Assembly: GCA_032433595.1 (NCBI GenBank)
Contig: JASWJB010000022.1
Location: 62,001-126,000 of the forward strand
Source: Conoideocrella luteorostrata
Taxonomy: Eukaryota > Ascomycota > Sordariomycetes > Hypocreales > Clavicipitaceae
DNA: 64,000 nt
Reading direction: 5' to 3'
The notes below the pieces were generated by a model. That model ran no database searches. It was given only the letters and a program-made list of their open reading frames with translations, and was not told where the DNA came from. This document shows positions 1 to 12,983 of the stretch, piece after piece. The position numbers and the translations under genes are program-made. The first letter of the stretch is position 1. Every line of letters begins with the position of its first letter.

Positions 1-75
1 GTTTGTGAGATGCGCCCGTTTGGTGTTTGGTGAATGTTAACCTGGGAACTCCATTGTCTAACATGTCTTTGACAG

Positions 76-1223
76 ACACCTTTCACGAAGTAATCATGGG
101 CGTACATGTGTGGGAAATCCCACTTGGTAAATTCGAAAAATTCGCCATGGTGAGTCGAGCCCTTTCCATCGTTAACTCGGTCTCGGACTGAACGGAGAGC
201 TTCGTAATACTAAATGGTAGGAGATTGGTGGTTATGTAACCTCCATCGTTTATACAGTCCCAACCACTCTTGCGAAAATTGTCATTCTGCTGTTTTACAG
301 AGAAATCGATAACCCAGTTGCCTGGTACATGTGGTCTGTGAACTCCATGATGTTCATTGTTGCGGGATCCGGCATAGCTATTTTGCTGAGCTCTATCTTT
401 CCTTGCCAACCTTTTGCCAAAAGCTACGATATAACCCTTGCGAACATAGGGTCATGCATCAACCGTCCCGCCATGTACCAAGCTACCGCCGGGCTCGGCG
501 TTGCTACGGATGTGTTGATCTTTATTATCCCAATCCCGATGGTCATTGGTCTTCGCATGTCAGCCTCGAAAAAAATCGGATTGATTGCTATGTTTGGTAT
601 TGGTTCTGCGTTAGCCCCCCCCTTTTGGATTTGTTTTGGCAATGCATAGGCTAAACTTGCAGCAGCACTGTCATAACCTCTATGGTTAGATTGGCTCTGC
701 TCATTTCTAGCCTGGACGACATCGACCAGACATGGGGCGGTGGCCCCGTAACCCTCTGGATGTATGTATCATATGCTCCTCCCCACGGAGGTAAAATTTT
801 CAAAATACGTTATTCTCACTAGGAATGCACAGTTGCGTTGAAGCAAACCTCCTCACTATTTGTGCATCGTTACCGACCATTCGCCACTTCTTCAAGGCCG
901 TTGCTCCGCAGTTCATCCCCAGCGGGAGCTTTGGTTCTCGCAAGACGGTGAGCAAGACGCCGTCGACAAATCACGAGCTTCGAACGTTTGGTGCAGGCAG
1001 TGTCAGAAACCGAGCCTATTATAGCCGTTTCGATGCGACTGATATTGGTACTGACACGATTGTTAATGTCCAAGGACTGCCACCGCAACCGAAGGCAGAA
1101 AAAGAGCAGGATCGCCTTGATGGCGACAAAGAATCGGATAAAAATTCGGGGCAGGATGATCACGGAAGCGGCAAGGGTATTGTGCAGACGCGAACGACAC
1201 ATGTATATTACGAATACTTATAA
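76..1223 (+). CDS. SAT4-family (fungal rhodopsin-like) integral membrane protein, 5' end outside window
   Basis: Four exons are visible: 76-149, 221-609, 666-761 and 833-1223; all joins keep phase and give 315 residues. The window opens inside an intron that ends in AG at 74-75, so the N-terminus lies upstream. Several hydrophobic segments and the sequences SCINRPAMYQATAG and DQTWGGGPVTLWI, followed by VEANL, are hallmarks of the SAT4/Pth11-like multi-pass membrane family. The C-terminal tail is hydrophilic, with YSRFD and a final GIVQTRT block also typical of the family. Members are thought to be plasma-membrane receptors, but most have no known ligand. The reading frame looks intact. A related CFEM-bearing gene lies at 5163-6883, with an SDR and an MFS transporter between them. 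Confidence 0.85.
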
Positions 1224-1603
1224 GGAGAGAGAGAGATGGCGTCGCGAAAAGCATAAAAATGCAGAGGCATTTGAGGGATGCCAGACCGAGGAAAAGGTCT
1301 ACGATATCCACATCAAACACCTGCAAGGACCCAGATGCCATGTCACTGCAAGTGGCACTCTCATGTCTTCAGTCTCAGCTTTTATGGCCATGGGCTCTGA
1401 TTGCAGGGAGTAAGCCATGACTGACAGCATCATGCCAAAGGTATTGCTTCCAAGGATTACCCACCTACAGGTTGGCCAAGTGGCGCCTGGGGTAGCGGAG
1501 TTTCTACCGACCCGGAACAAACCCCGGGCTTAAGCTCCAGAAGAAATTACCAAAAGTAAAACAGTATAGACGATAATGGAATCACTTCTTGTAACATAAG
1601 TCC
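1224..1603. other. Intergenic spacer between converging genes
   Basis: No convincing coding sequence. This is the shared 3' region of the SAT4-type gene (plus strand) and the epimerase (minus strand). Short open frames here lack family motifs and codon continuity. Confidence 0.5.
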
Positions 1604-2548
1604 CTATCGATTCAGGCTGCCCGCAAAGTCGCGCACCGTGTCAAGAAATGGCTGATCGGGGACAAACCCCAAACCCAAGGCCTTCGAAACATCAAACTGC
1701 GAGGGCCAACTGTCCAGCATAGCCCTTATCTCCGGAGACGGCTCTTCCCTCCTCACTAACTCGACAGCCTCTTTGCCACCCACATCCTCCAAGGCTTGGA
1801 GCATCTCGCCCACAGTTACGACTATACCAGGCAGCAAGATCTGTCGGATGTGGGGAGGCATGCAATCCGATGCCATAGTCAGCGCCATCAAGAGGTTCTT
1901 CGCGAGCGTCCTGGGCGAACATATCCAGCATTTGAAGTCATCCCCACAAGGGACGGTTGTTTCTTGGCCCTGGAGAGGCTCCCGGATAATGGCACTCATC
2001 CAACTACTTGCAGCAGAAGTGGCTGGCCCGCCTCGGACCGATATGCCGGGAAGGCGGAACGTAAACGCAGTAATGATCCCGCGTCGATTATAGTCATTGA
2101 TCATTGCTTCAACCATGATTTTGTGTGTTCCATAACTTGTCTGTGGGGTACAAACTGTAGACTCGGAGGGGAGTGCCGGGACCGGTGAACCATAAGCTGC
2201 TACTGAGGATGTGTAAATAACACGGATTCCTGGGCATGATCGTCGTACAGCCTCGAGAAGCTTCAATACGCTGTATAAATTGACCTGATAGCCAAGGTTA
2301 ATATCCGCCTCGCTGCCGGCCGACATGATGCCGTGAAAGATATATATGGCATCCAGGTCAGGGGTGATGATGGAGTCGACGTTCTCGGATAAATCGACTT
2401 GGATGCATGTCGCAAGAGTCTGAGGCGCACCTCGCGGTAAAGTAGGTTTAATGATGTCGGCTAGGATCACAGCATGACCGGCTTCAAGCAGGACCTCTGA
2501 GACGACTTGGCCAACGAAGCCTGACGCTCCGGTGACAAGGATCTTCAT
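1604..2548 (-). CDS. NAD(P)-dependent epimerase/dehydratase, extended SDR (D-erythronate dehydrogenase-like)
   Basis: Single exon, 314 residues. The N-terminus MKILVTGASGFVGQ holds the GxxGxxG dinucleotide-binding motif of extended short-chain dehydrogenases. The active-site YxxxK is present as SYGTHK near residue 140, and the catalytic Ser/Thr lies in the YTSSVAAYG segment just before it. Extended SDRs of this type oxidise or epimerise sugar acids or nucleotide sugars in the cytosol; the overall pattern resembles the DenD-like D-erythronate dehydrogenase group, but the substrate cannot be read from sequence. Length is normal for the family. It converges on the SAT4-type gene and is divergent from the MFS transporter at 3179, so the two could share a 630-bp promoter and act on one substrate; that pairing is inference. 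Confidence 0.85.
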   Translation of the reverse strand: MKILVTGASGFVGQVVSEVLLEAGHAVILADIIKPTLPRGAPQTLATCIQVDLSENVDSIITPDLDAIYIFHGIMSAGSEADINLGYQVNLYSVLKLLEAVRRSCPGIRVIYTSSVAAYGSPVPALPSESTVCTPQTSYGTHKIMVEAMINDYNRRGIITAFTFRLPGISVRGGPATSAASSWMSAIIREPLQGQETTVPCGDDFKCWICSPRTLAKNLLMALTMASDCMPPHIRQILLPGIVVTVGEMLQALEDVGGKEAVELVRREEPSPEIRAMLDSWPSQFDVSKALGLGFVPDQPFLDTVRDFAGSLNR

Positions 2549-3178
2549 GATAAAAGTTGTGGCGGTATGGATTTCTCAATGCTGGATGGCGAAAGGCCAC
2601 GGCTTGCTTACTCGCGACGAGCTGATTACCATGCTTACTTCCAAGTTTTGGTGTTTATTCTCGCCCCAGTTGATTGGAGTCGCTAAGTCCAAGGTTCATG
2701 TCAACGACGGACTGCTGTCCGCGTCTCCAACTTGCTAACCAACTGTTGGATGGCTGGGATCGGCAATCAGAGTCGGCTTTGTGGGGAGTTGTAGACTGAC
2801 TACCTTCGGCATTGATTCCAGCGGAGAGTATGGCGCACCACCGACAACAAGGTGTGTGGAGGATGCAAGCGTCATTCGCTTCACTATGCGACGCCGAGTC
2901 AACTTATCTGCGACGGCGGGACTAAGGACTTTGCGGGGAAATCTGGGGTATGGGGGCAATTCAACCAGCACGGAGTAGTCGGTTCGTTATTCATTAAATA
3001 TATTAGACAGAGCACCTCTAGCGTATGCCATTGCGCGACGGTCAGAAGATGGAGTTATAAGAGTCAGGGAGTATTCGTAATCAGTCCTTCCAAAGCACTA
3101 CCGCACTCAATATATATCCTTCTGTCCAACGCAGGATTGATCAAGCCGTCCAACTGCGACGGATAATTTGTTCGCACA
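2549..3178. promoter_or_regulatory. Shared divergent promoter region of the SDR and MFS genes
   Basis: 630 bp between the start codons of two divergently transcribed genes. I see no coding sequence and no motif that I can name with confidence. The arrangement is the only evidence for joint control. Confidence 0.4.
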
Positions 3179-4879
3179 ATGACAGTCTTGAAAGACACGG
3201 AATTCGACCATAGGGAACATGGCTCCCTGCCCGGCAAAGATATTACCGACCGAATCCCCGGAGCCAATGAAGCCCAACGGGAATTCTTCCTCAGGTTTGC
3301 CAACAAAGACGCGGAATGGATTGCCACCAATGACAAGAAACTAGTCCGACGCATAGACTTGCATTTGCTTCCGTTCTTGATCGTCATGTACCTGCTCAAT
3401 TTTTTGGATCGATCAAATTTGGCACAAGCACGACAAGGATCATTGGAGAAAGACTTGGGCATGAAGGGAACCGACTTTAATCTGGCCACGTCCATCTTCT
3501 TTGTAGGGTACTTGTTGATGCAGCTCCCATCTAATATCATTATCACGCGGGTGCGACCGTCAATGTACTTGGCCTCTGCGGTTGTGCTTTGGGGTGTGGT
3601 ATCGACCTGCAATGCGGCCGCGCATGACTTTTCGCATCTTGTTGCTATCCGCTTCTTCCTAGGTAAGCTGCTTTAGTTTTTGGCCTGGTTAACTCCAATG
3701 ATCCGAGGTCTGACGGGCAGTGTAGGTTTTGTCGAAGCGCCCTTCTTCCCGGGTGCCATCTTTCTCATGTCATCATGGTATACTCGGGCCGAGTTAACTC
3801 GCAGGGTGGCGTGGTTCTACACGGGTAACTCCCTTGCCAACATGTTTGGAGGATTGATTGCGTTTGGTGTCTTGAGGGATCTAGATGGCGCGCACGGCAT
3901 CGCTGGATGGGTATGTATCTTCATGTGTCACGCGACACCGAGAATTGCTCGATGCTAATATCTCGAGCAGCGATGGCTGTTCATCGTCGAGGGAGTCATC
4001 ACCATGGGTGTTGGTATCTTAGCCGCATTTGTTCTACCCGACTATCCAGCGACAACTAGCTGGCTGAGTGACGAAGAACGCGCCTTCGCCTCTTGGCGTC
4101 TTCTAGCAGATATCAGCGAAGCCGATGACGGAAAGTCGACGACTCTATTGCAGGGGCTTAAACTAGCCTTGCGTGACTATCGGATCTATCTCTTTATCCT
4201 GTTGGCGCATATGAGCCTGCTCTCCCAAACTTTTCAATACTTTTTCCCTAGCATTGTCCAGACCCTTGGATATGACCCTCTCATCACTCTGTTGCTCACA
4301 GTTCCTGGTATGTATTTTAGAACTACTCAACTCTACACATGCAGACTGACTGGCTGACCTTGTCTTCTGTTAGCGTGGTTTGCCACCTTCTTGACGTCCA
4401 TCTTGGTCAATTGGACTGCGGCCAAGACCAAAGACAAATCCATTCATATTTTCTCTCTCATGGTTATCGCAGCCGTTGGAAACGCCATTGCGACCGGCAC
4501 AACAGCGGTGGGAGCTCGCTTTTTCGCCATGTTCCTGATGCCCATGGGTTCCATTTCCGCATACACCATTATCGTTGGCTGGGTAGCCAACTCCTTCCCT
4601 CGCCCGTTGGTCAAGCGCTCTGCCGCTATTGCGATTGTGAACATGATTGGAAACACAGCATCCATATATGGTAGCTACATGTACGACAAGACGCAAGGGC
4701 CGCAGTATATACCGGGCGGAAGTGCCAATGCCGTGATCAGTCTCTTGGTGGGTGTGTTGGCCATGGTTTTGCGGTATCTTCATAAGGTGGAGAACAAGAA
4801 ACTTGAGAGGGCGGAAAATGAAGGAAAAGACGAGACCGCGGCTGAAAGAGGTCCTGTTGGGTTTAGGTATATTTACTGA
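3179..4879 (+). CDS. MFS transporter, anion:cation symporter (allantoate/nicotinate permease-like) family
   Basis: Exons 3179-3662, 3726-3910, 3971-4307 and 4374-4879 join in phase to 503 residues. About 12 hydrophobic segments are seen. Near the N-terminus the motif RRIDLHLLPFLIVMYLLNFL, followed by DRSNLAQAR, is the signature of the Dal5/Tna1 (ACS) family. FVEAPFFPGAIFLMSSWYTR and IAGWRWLFIVEG, also typical, span the first and second introns. These carriers import small organic anions such as allantoate, nicotinate, tartrate or pantothenate with protons across the plasma membrane. No frame breaks. Adjacent to a divergent SDR that may metabolise the imported compound (inference). The substrate is not predictable. 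Confidence 0.92.
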
Positions 4880-5162
4880 AAACCGGAAATTTGAGAGAAA
4901 ATATACCAACTGGAGCTATTGGTCAACTATTGCTTGCCTCATCCCTGAACATGGTTTCTCCTCAATGTGATAGATGTTTCATCTGCAATTCGCGGTCTAG
5001 TCAATGGGAATCAATGTACGAGGTTGTTGCATTATGGCATATGTACGTAGGGTTATATACTTATAAATGTACGAGTGATGACCCAGCCCCGTGAGAAAGC
5101 AGATCAAATAAAAAATGTCTTCCGTTTTCCATCCCTCCCATCCCTCCATGCCATCGGGGCAA

Positions 5163-6883
5163 TTAATCGCCTGGTATCCTGTTTTTCGACTCGACGCTCT
5201 TGGTAGTAAGTTCAAAACCATCCTCTTCATCAGTGGGCATCCTCTGTAAAGACCGTATTCGAACCCTTTTGTTGCCCGCATCCAGCTCTTCATCTAGACC
5301 CTTCTGGCCGACGGGGTGATGTGCTGGAACGAGGCTGGCTTGCGAATGGCCGTCAGAATCGCCATCGACCAAGGTGTCTTGACGCGTATTATGCGAGGCG
5401 CTGACACGCCTGTAGACGTTGCTTGAAGCCGTACATGATGTGCGCGTCCGGGAACTTTCTGTTTCGAAAACTCGGGGATACATCCGTACTAAAATGAGCC
5501 GCAGGGTCGGCAGGCAGCAGCATATAAATCCGGTCGCTACCTCTATGGTGGACCAGAATACAATACTCCATTCATCCCAAGTGGGATTGTAGGAGTTCGC
5601 AAAATATAGAACTGACTTTAGTCGAAGCATCGACATAATAGTGGCCCTGGGAAAAAAAAAAGGAGGCAATTAGCCGTGTTCACCTCCACTACCGATCGCG
5701 TTTGAGCAGATGAATACTGAATACTTACATGCCGCCAGTGAGAAACATGATGACCGCTCCAACTTTTTTTTTCCAGTGCAACTTCAACTTTTTGACTTGC
5801 GTCAGTGGCAGAGCGAACAGCCAGATATCAGCAACAACGCCGAGCACACCATTCGCCCACCCCGAAGCATTAATGTTTATGCAGTGGCCCGACGTCGTTG
5901 GGTCGCCGTCAAACTTCTTCCAGTTGTAACTGATGGGACTGCACTGCAGGACGGTCTTTGTGAGAAATGCAATCCCGAATGCGATATGAAATGCGACAGT
6001 AATCCAGAGCAGGCGGCGAATGCGCTCTCCGGGAAAAATGGCGAGGTAAAATAGAGAGAGCGAGATTTTTATCAGGGTAATCAGGGTCAGGTACAAAATC
6101 TCCATGACGTAAAAGTAATGTCCAAAGTCAACTAGCTTTGGTATGCTCAGAGTCCAGACATCTTTTCCTAAGCCGTTCGGTGTCAGAAAGAATACTTGGA
6201 CCACGACACTCGCTAGTCCGATGAGGATGGCGACGAGGACGGTCCAATCATCGGAGCCGAGTTGCTTTTTTGCACTGAACCATCTTTTATAGATGATGCG
6301 CATGAACACCATGATGCAGGCCAAGCCCCCTAGGAGAAAGTTGACAAGTATGAATTCCAAGCTTCGATTTCGACTCGGTTCGTCGCAGAGTGTCGATACT
6401 AGATTCCGGGAAACTACCCGGCAGGAAAGTAAATGTCAGCTGCAGTCCTAACATTGAGCGAGCATTGAAAGCGAACACAATTGTAATTTTTATCGCGCAC
6501 GTACATATCGCATCCGGCAGCCCGCAGGAATCGAACATGCAACCCGTCATGTCAGACTCGTACCCATTGTGGCCGCAAATACATGTCGAGTTTGCGACAT
6601 CGCATCTTGTTTTGATGCATGATAACTACCGCGCCAATGCCACGTTAGCATAAAAATTCTAAGCATTTCATCCAGCAAGGTTATGCGCCACGACGCCATC
6701 CACCCCCGCCCGGTCAAAAAACAGTAAGTATAAACTCACAGCACATGCGCGGATGTCGCTGATGTTGACAGATGAAGTCGCACGCTGCACAATCGAGGGC
6801 AAATCCATCCGTGGGCTGAGGCCCGGTCGGCCGAGGTTATGTACTGACAGGATAGAGTTGATGCCGTCGTACATATTCGTCAT
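5163..6883 (-). CDS. CFEM-domain SAT4-family membrane protein (Pth11-like receptor)
   Basis: Exons 6883-6740, 6625-6505, 6398-5729 and 5646-5163 join in phase to 472 residues. The first two exons encode a CFEM domain: eight cysteines are visible, in RACALSC, KTRCD, NSTCICG and MTGCMFDSCG, plus TLCDEPSRNRS leading into the membrane part. Seven-helix SAT4 sequence follows (FILVNFLLGG, SDDWTVLV, KISLSLFYL, SGHCININASGWANG, then DEWSIVFWSTIEVATGFIC). The last about 100 residues are a polar cytoplasmic tail. CFEM-GPCR-like proteins of this class include Pth11, a surface sensor in Magnaporthe. No signal peptide is evident with the 6883 start, so the true 5' end may include another exon. It converges on the MFS gene. 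Confidence 0.85.
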
Positions 6884-9800
6884 CCGTGGTCGACCAATGT
6901 CCCGTGTCGCGACCGTTTAGCCACAGTACACCATCGTTGGATCTGGAGTAATATGAAAGTTTTGACCAGAATACCGTGGTCATCTGTGATATTATGGTCA
7001 AATTAAGTCGCCCAGGGGAGCTAGGCGGATGCGCGAATTGTTGCCGTGGCTGTCACTACAGATATATGAACGTGGGTAGGAGGATGCAGATGGGTAGTTT
7101 GACCGGAGATCTGGAAGTTGCAGCCGGCGTACGGAATTAGTCTTCAATCTCAATTAAGAAAAGAGATGAAAGATTCGCACGGATGCAGGCAGGTAGGTCT
7201 CAAGCCTTTCTATCCGCCGCGCTGAAATCCTCGCACCAGGCTCGTTTGGTTTGGGTAGCTTGGCTGGGCAATTTAGAAGTGGCAGTCAAATCTAGTACTA
7301 ACTAACCACTCCGTAATCCATAGTGTCTTGCTTTTTTACTGGCTAGGCCTAACCAACTTGGTAATTTTGGACTGAGGATCACCCGTTTCTTCCCCGGAGA
7401 AGAGCACTCTGGACCTCAAGTATTTTAAGCTGGCCCCACGGGCTGAGAGGCATATTATGGCCTCATGTCAAAAGACCGCTTTAACCAGAGGAAACTAAAG
7501 TATAGGGGTAGAGCGAGACGGGCGGAAGGGCGGATCATCTAACTTTTCCCTATCGGAAGTTTTCGATAAATCGTTTCCTGCCGCTCCGTATTTAGTGGAA
7601 TTGGGGTCAACACGGCAGACCTATCCGCCGAGACGCAGAAAACCATCGCAAAGGTATCACTCACTAGTGTCGAGCAAGGCCTGTCTCTCCCCGGTTACAT
7701 TTCCAATTCCCCGGCGGCATCGTGGCGGCCATGACGCGCACGGTCCTCCCCAACATGGACTGACAGTGCGAGCTAGCAGCGGTAGTACAATAGCGGATGG
7801 TTGGGGTATTATTGCATGGAGGGTAGCTGTCGAGAGTAGACACGCGACAGGCTCAGAGGGTCGCCTCTTGAGTCTGTGTGTGTGTGTGTCGTGGCTGGCC
7901 TGTCAGTCTCTGGTGGTGGTTCGATTGCGGGCGAAATCCAGTGGCGCACTGATGATGCTGTCTGTTCGCTCAGCTAGTCGCTCGGGCTTTTTTATTTTAT
8001 TTCTTGCTGACAAGCTGACAAGCTGACAGGCTATGAAGGATGGAGTATAGAGGATGAAGTAACTGCTCCGTGTTCCATAGTCAGTTGACCAGGGTTCAGC
8101 CATTACAGCCCATTGTACATCACGTACATGACAGGCACAGAGACACAGAATATGCCGAGGCCTGTGCATTCGATGTCTTTCACAACCCCGCAACTTAACT
8201 CGTCAACTTTGTACTTACTCCGTGGTCTCATCCCTCCATGGCACCTGTCTCAGTCAGAGCTGTTCGTGGGCCGTTCCGATGACACGTTTGGGGAAGGGAA
8301 GCACGGAGCCACCTTACAAAGTACTCCAATAGGCATCGAGGAAACAAAATTGATGGAAGTTGGAGTAGCACAGCCGCATGGCTGCACGAAACAGTCAAAT
8401 ATAAACATGGACATGGACATGGGGAGATGAGACGAAGCACATGTGTTAATGCAACCCACGATCAGCATCCTCAGGTATGTAAACTACTGCGATGCTCGGA
8501 ACATTGTTCTCTTGACTTGGCAAGGTTGTTGGCTTGCAGGCCACCAAGGCTATCTAGTCGACCTCCCCAAAAAAAAGCAGGAAGGGGGGGTGGTATACGG
8601 AGTAGTTATCACTGCTCTGTACTCCGTACGGAGCACATCATCACAACTAGTCAAACTAGATAGCCATACCCGGCTGACTAGTTGGCAATCTGCTAGATCA
8701 GCTTGATCAGGTTGTACAATCATCCTTCCCTCCCTACTCCGCCCCATGAGCTTTAGCCCTTGCTTTTGGCTTGGCGAGACAGGGAAACCAAGCAGGCACG
8801 GACACAATGGACCTTGGAAGCGAATACGTGCATCGATTCCCTGTAAATATGCCCGTGCCGCTCCTGGCCCTGTAATGGGCAGACGTGATACCAGCGTGTT
8901 ACAGAATTTTCCTGGTGCTGAGGAACGACAATGTGTCGGCAAGATGATACGATCTCGTATGGAGTGCGCCCATATCTCTTACGGAGTGCGCTCATAGTCA
9001 ACCATAATGGAATCATGACCCGGAAGCATGTACATATGACACAAATTTCCGATTGCTGGTGGGTTGCACATCGACTACGGAGATGGAGCGCCTGGACGAC
9101 AAATCTCCCCTTTCGTCTGCTGCATGTGGAGACAGTATCACCAACAATTCCCGTCGCACAGAGATTTGGACGCCCGATTTAGACTCGCCACCGACGTTTG
9201 AAGATTGTGGTATGCGACGTCTTGGCGCGGATTTCATGCTGCTATCGCTTTTAGCAGGAAATAAACGGATCTATTCTTTCTATTACAAGAGCAAACATTA
9301 CCACTTCACAAACTGACGTGGATGTGCGTTGTATGTACTCCGTATTACGGGGCTCCTATCTGCAACTCTTGGTTGTTTCACTCTGCTCTGATGCCGAATA
9401 GCCTCCCATCGATGAGAATCGCCTGTGCCATCACCAAATAGATTGCCATGGCCCCGAAATCTCGGGGGCACCCCATTTCTCCCAGCCATTGTTCGGGCGG
9501 CATGCGCCATCGCTTTATCCGCGTCGGCAAAAACAGTTTTGTCATGGGTGTCTTAACTGACTAGTCCCACAAGACGCCCATCCAGGGGTTCAGCCTGTGT
9601 CCTGGTGAGCGACAACGCTGTTCCCCAGAGGCTCGAACGCACGTTGGCCGGCCACGTTGATGATTCGACCGCTGTCTCGTTGAGCCTTTTTGAATGGGCG
9701 CAATGCTTAGTTCTGGCGCAGCCCCAGTGCAATGGCTACTTCCCTTCGCATTCCAGAATTGCCTCTGATCACTCGGCTCGATAAATTAAACACAAACTGC

Positions 9801-10689
9801 GAGGCATCTGGCGCTTGCTGGGTGCATTATCATGAAAAAGCAAAAAAGAACTTGTCAACTGTGCTCCGTACCGCACGGGGGATGAGTAAGAGCCTGGTAA
9901 AACAAAACCGTTGCAGCGAGTCAAGATGTTGCAGCGAGGTTTTGTACTACATTAGTTGATAGGCATGCCTGCATGCAGCTGGGAAGATTAACCGAGTCAT
10001 AGCGACTTGTAAACCCGCACAGCAGAAAACCTCGTATTTGGCAACAACTAGCGCGTTAATTTCACTGAGAAGTACTCCGTACTCCGTATATTATTAGATA
10101 GCTGATGAATCAATGCTTTAAATAACTAGTTTGTAGCCCTGTCTTGTTTTCCCCGGCTCGCCGACGCGGCGGCTTGGTAAATATTCCATCCTGCGGTAAA
10201 CCAGCATAATGCTGTCAGTTACTCATTCACAGCCTATCTTATTCATGCCAAAGATTTGTTTGTCCTTGGATCAGCAGGTGTTTTAGACAGCGACTCAGTA
10301 GGTCTTGCGCCATTATGTATGTCTAATATTCCCAATGTGTCTCAGTACCACGCCAGCTGACAGTCGAAGCCAACTCTTGGCTGATGTGGCGCTCCTTGGG
10401 ATGTCTTGCAGCCTTTGCCCCCGCCCCTGTTCAGAGTCATATATCTTGTATGTGAACGACTCGGTGTGCTCCAAGTACTATCGGGTCAATTCGTATGGTA
10501 ACTTATCCAGCTGATATAGCTTAACAAGCTGCCAAATTGCGCACGCGTTAAGTACGCCACTTGCTGCATGGCCCCCAAGTTCCATTATCTGGCTGCCGCC
10601 CCTTCCGTTCTGTTCTCTGTCACTAACCACAACTCGACGCCCAGTCCCATCCCAGCGCCTCTTACACGCCTCTACTGCCAACCCTCAAC
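6884..10689. other. Long intergenic region with ACTCCGTA motifs
   Basis: 3.8 kb without a recognisable gene. Open frames are short, overlap on both strands and carry no family motif. Several ACTCCGTA/TACGGAGT motifs occur, at about 8596-8604, 8620-8633, 9336-9344 and 10072-10088. A GT run lies near 7875. A small lineage-specific or non-coding gene cannot be excluded. Confidence 0.5.
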
Positions 10690-12983
10690 CTAGATACCCG
10701 GAAAGTCCGTGCTCGCGTCTTGAAAGGTGAAATCGTTGAAATCCATGAAAAAGAACTCATTCGGCATGGCCATCGCATCCATGTCCAGTGATGGGCCAGG
10801 CTTTGCAAGCTCTGGCGGCATATTGTACGGCGCGGCCGACGTCGCGACGTGAGTGGAATTCTCACGTCTTTGCGAGCAAACCTCTCCATTTTCAGCCAAG
10901 CTCTCTTTGCCATACAAAGCCGCGAAATCGAATAGCCGCTTCCGCAGTCCCGTAGCTACGCGGATTAGAGGGTGTGATGAGACGAGGCGGATGTTCGTCA
11001 GTGCGGAGACGACGGCGTCGAGGATTCGGTAGTCTTCCTCCACATTGATATTGAGCTGTTCGCGATGTTTGACACATAACTCGAGGAGAAGGTGGCCGGC
11101 AAATGATATCATGATGTGAATGTAGCTGGGCACTTTCCACAAGTTGCTCAAGAGGCCATCGGCTTCAAGGATCATACGGAAGATCGCGACTGCTGAATCA
11201 TACGCCATGCGGGCGGCCGGGAGAAGTGAATTCGGGATGGTATTTCCTTGCAAGCCTCTAAAAACGTTATGACCGAGGTACAATTTGGCGAAATGGTAAT
11301 GTAATCGGAATGCTAATGACGGAAATTTACCCATCTCAGGGCCAGGATCTATAGTGAAGAAAACAAAAAAAGAAACGCTCTATGTCAGCCCACTCGTTCT
11401 CTAAATTAGCACAAATTGATGGTTTTTTCATTCTTTAGACGTACGAAACTTGGGCTCGAATCTGTCAATCCATTCATCGAGTTCTCTCGAAAACTCGGGA
11501 AACTCGGGGGCTCGGGATTCAGCGACTGGAGCTGCATACTCTGAGCCAAAGGTGCGCTTCATCCTGGCCATTATCAACAGCAAAGACGATTGCGCGACTA
11601 GCCGCAGATCGTGATGGATACATGCATCACTATCCAAATACTCTCCCCTCCTCTCAAGAACCTCAAGATGTATCGGCAGAAGGCTTTCTCTATTGTTGAG
11701 TATGGACTGGTGCTGGTCGCACATGAATAGGCCGTACCATAATCTGACACGATCGCGGGACTCGGACTGGCTGGCACTGCCGTTACTTGGACTGAAAGCA
11801 GTATCTGCCATGTCATGAATGGCCTTCAGAATGTATCGATGTAGCCTGACATCACCAGCCCGACGAACGGCATCGCATAGTAATATTCTTGATGAACCTG
11901 GCAGCCAGAAGGAACCGACACACAAGGCGCGAATATGCTCGATATCTTGCCTTTCAAACAGTGTCGATGAAATGACGTGCCGATATTCGCGGTAACAAGT
12001 CTCAAACAGATGACCACGGTCAACGTGATGCAGGGCGCCAACTGTGCATACAGCAGCTATCAAAGCAGGTGACGCCTCTCGAAGACCATGGATGGTCTTG
12101 TGAGTCTTAACAAAGCCATAGACAATCGGATCCAACTCTATAAAGTAGTGATTAACCAGTATCTCCGCATCTTCCAACGTGATTAGATCCTTGCTGATGA
12201 GATCAGGCTTCTTGTACAGCCGTGAAGCCAGAGCCAGATTCTGGCTCTGTCCACCCGGCGGCGTCACCTCCTGCTGGGTTAGGTATGCGTCAATGGGTGC
12301 TTGCACAGCAGTGGGAGAATTCTGCTGGGCTGGTTCATACAAACCGTCCTCGCCGTCATCCATTAACCCATCTTGAATACCAGCACCAGCGCTCAAGCTA
12401 TTCAGCGCCGATTCTAACGGCTTCGGAAGCTCTACGCCCAGCTGCTTGCAGACGAGTTCGAGCGTTCCGTGGACTTTGCTCAGATCCCGACCCAGGACGG
12501 CCAGCTGTCTACACAGTGTCAATCGCTGTACTGTGATTTGAATTAAACCAGAGAGCAGGAGGCCACACACCTTTGGTCGAGGATTGAATTGCGAAGACCC
12601 GTATTAATAACGCATTCGATGTTGCGTCTTTTGCACCGCTCACACGGAGGGCGTTCTGTTGGCAGCTCGCATTTGATCTGAGGCAGCAAAGGAAAATGGT
12701 TGTCAGAGCAATGAAAGTTTAGATGGCACATGAAATGGCAGAAATTCCAAACCTTTTGCTTCCGACAGGCCGCGCACGATGTCACTCGTCGCTTTGCCGC
12801 TATCGCGTGAGGTTGTGAGGCTGCAATGGAGCGTGGAGTTTTTCTCGCGTTATCAGATGCCTCGACCAGAGATGCGGATGCAGATCCTTCCAACTCGGCT
12901 GAGGATATGGAGCTAATAAATCTCTTCGGCATGGCGTATGGCGGCCTAAGTTGCAGGGTCTTGGAGCCGTGTATTAAAAGCAA
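10690..12983 (-). CDS. Zn2Cys6 transcription factor with fungal-specific regulatory domain
   Basis: Exons 12983-12753, 12677-12571, 12508-11445 and 11348-10690 join in phase to 686 residues. The binuclear zinc cluster (residues about 68-98) reads C-x2-C-x6-C-x8-C-x2-C-x6-C and is split by the first intron directly after CAACRKQK. The middle contains the fungal-specific transcription factor region, with FxxxREYRHVISSTLFER, RRAGDVRLHRYI and RVRLWYGLFMCDQHQSIL. The C-terminus is acidic and Phe-rich (EFFFMDFNDFTF), like an activation domain. It is a nuclear DNA-binding regulator; the target genes are unknown. The start is the first ATG of the exon; a later ATG (MPKRF, 17 codons in) would also keep the cluster. 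Confidence 0.9.
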
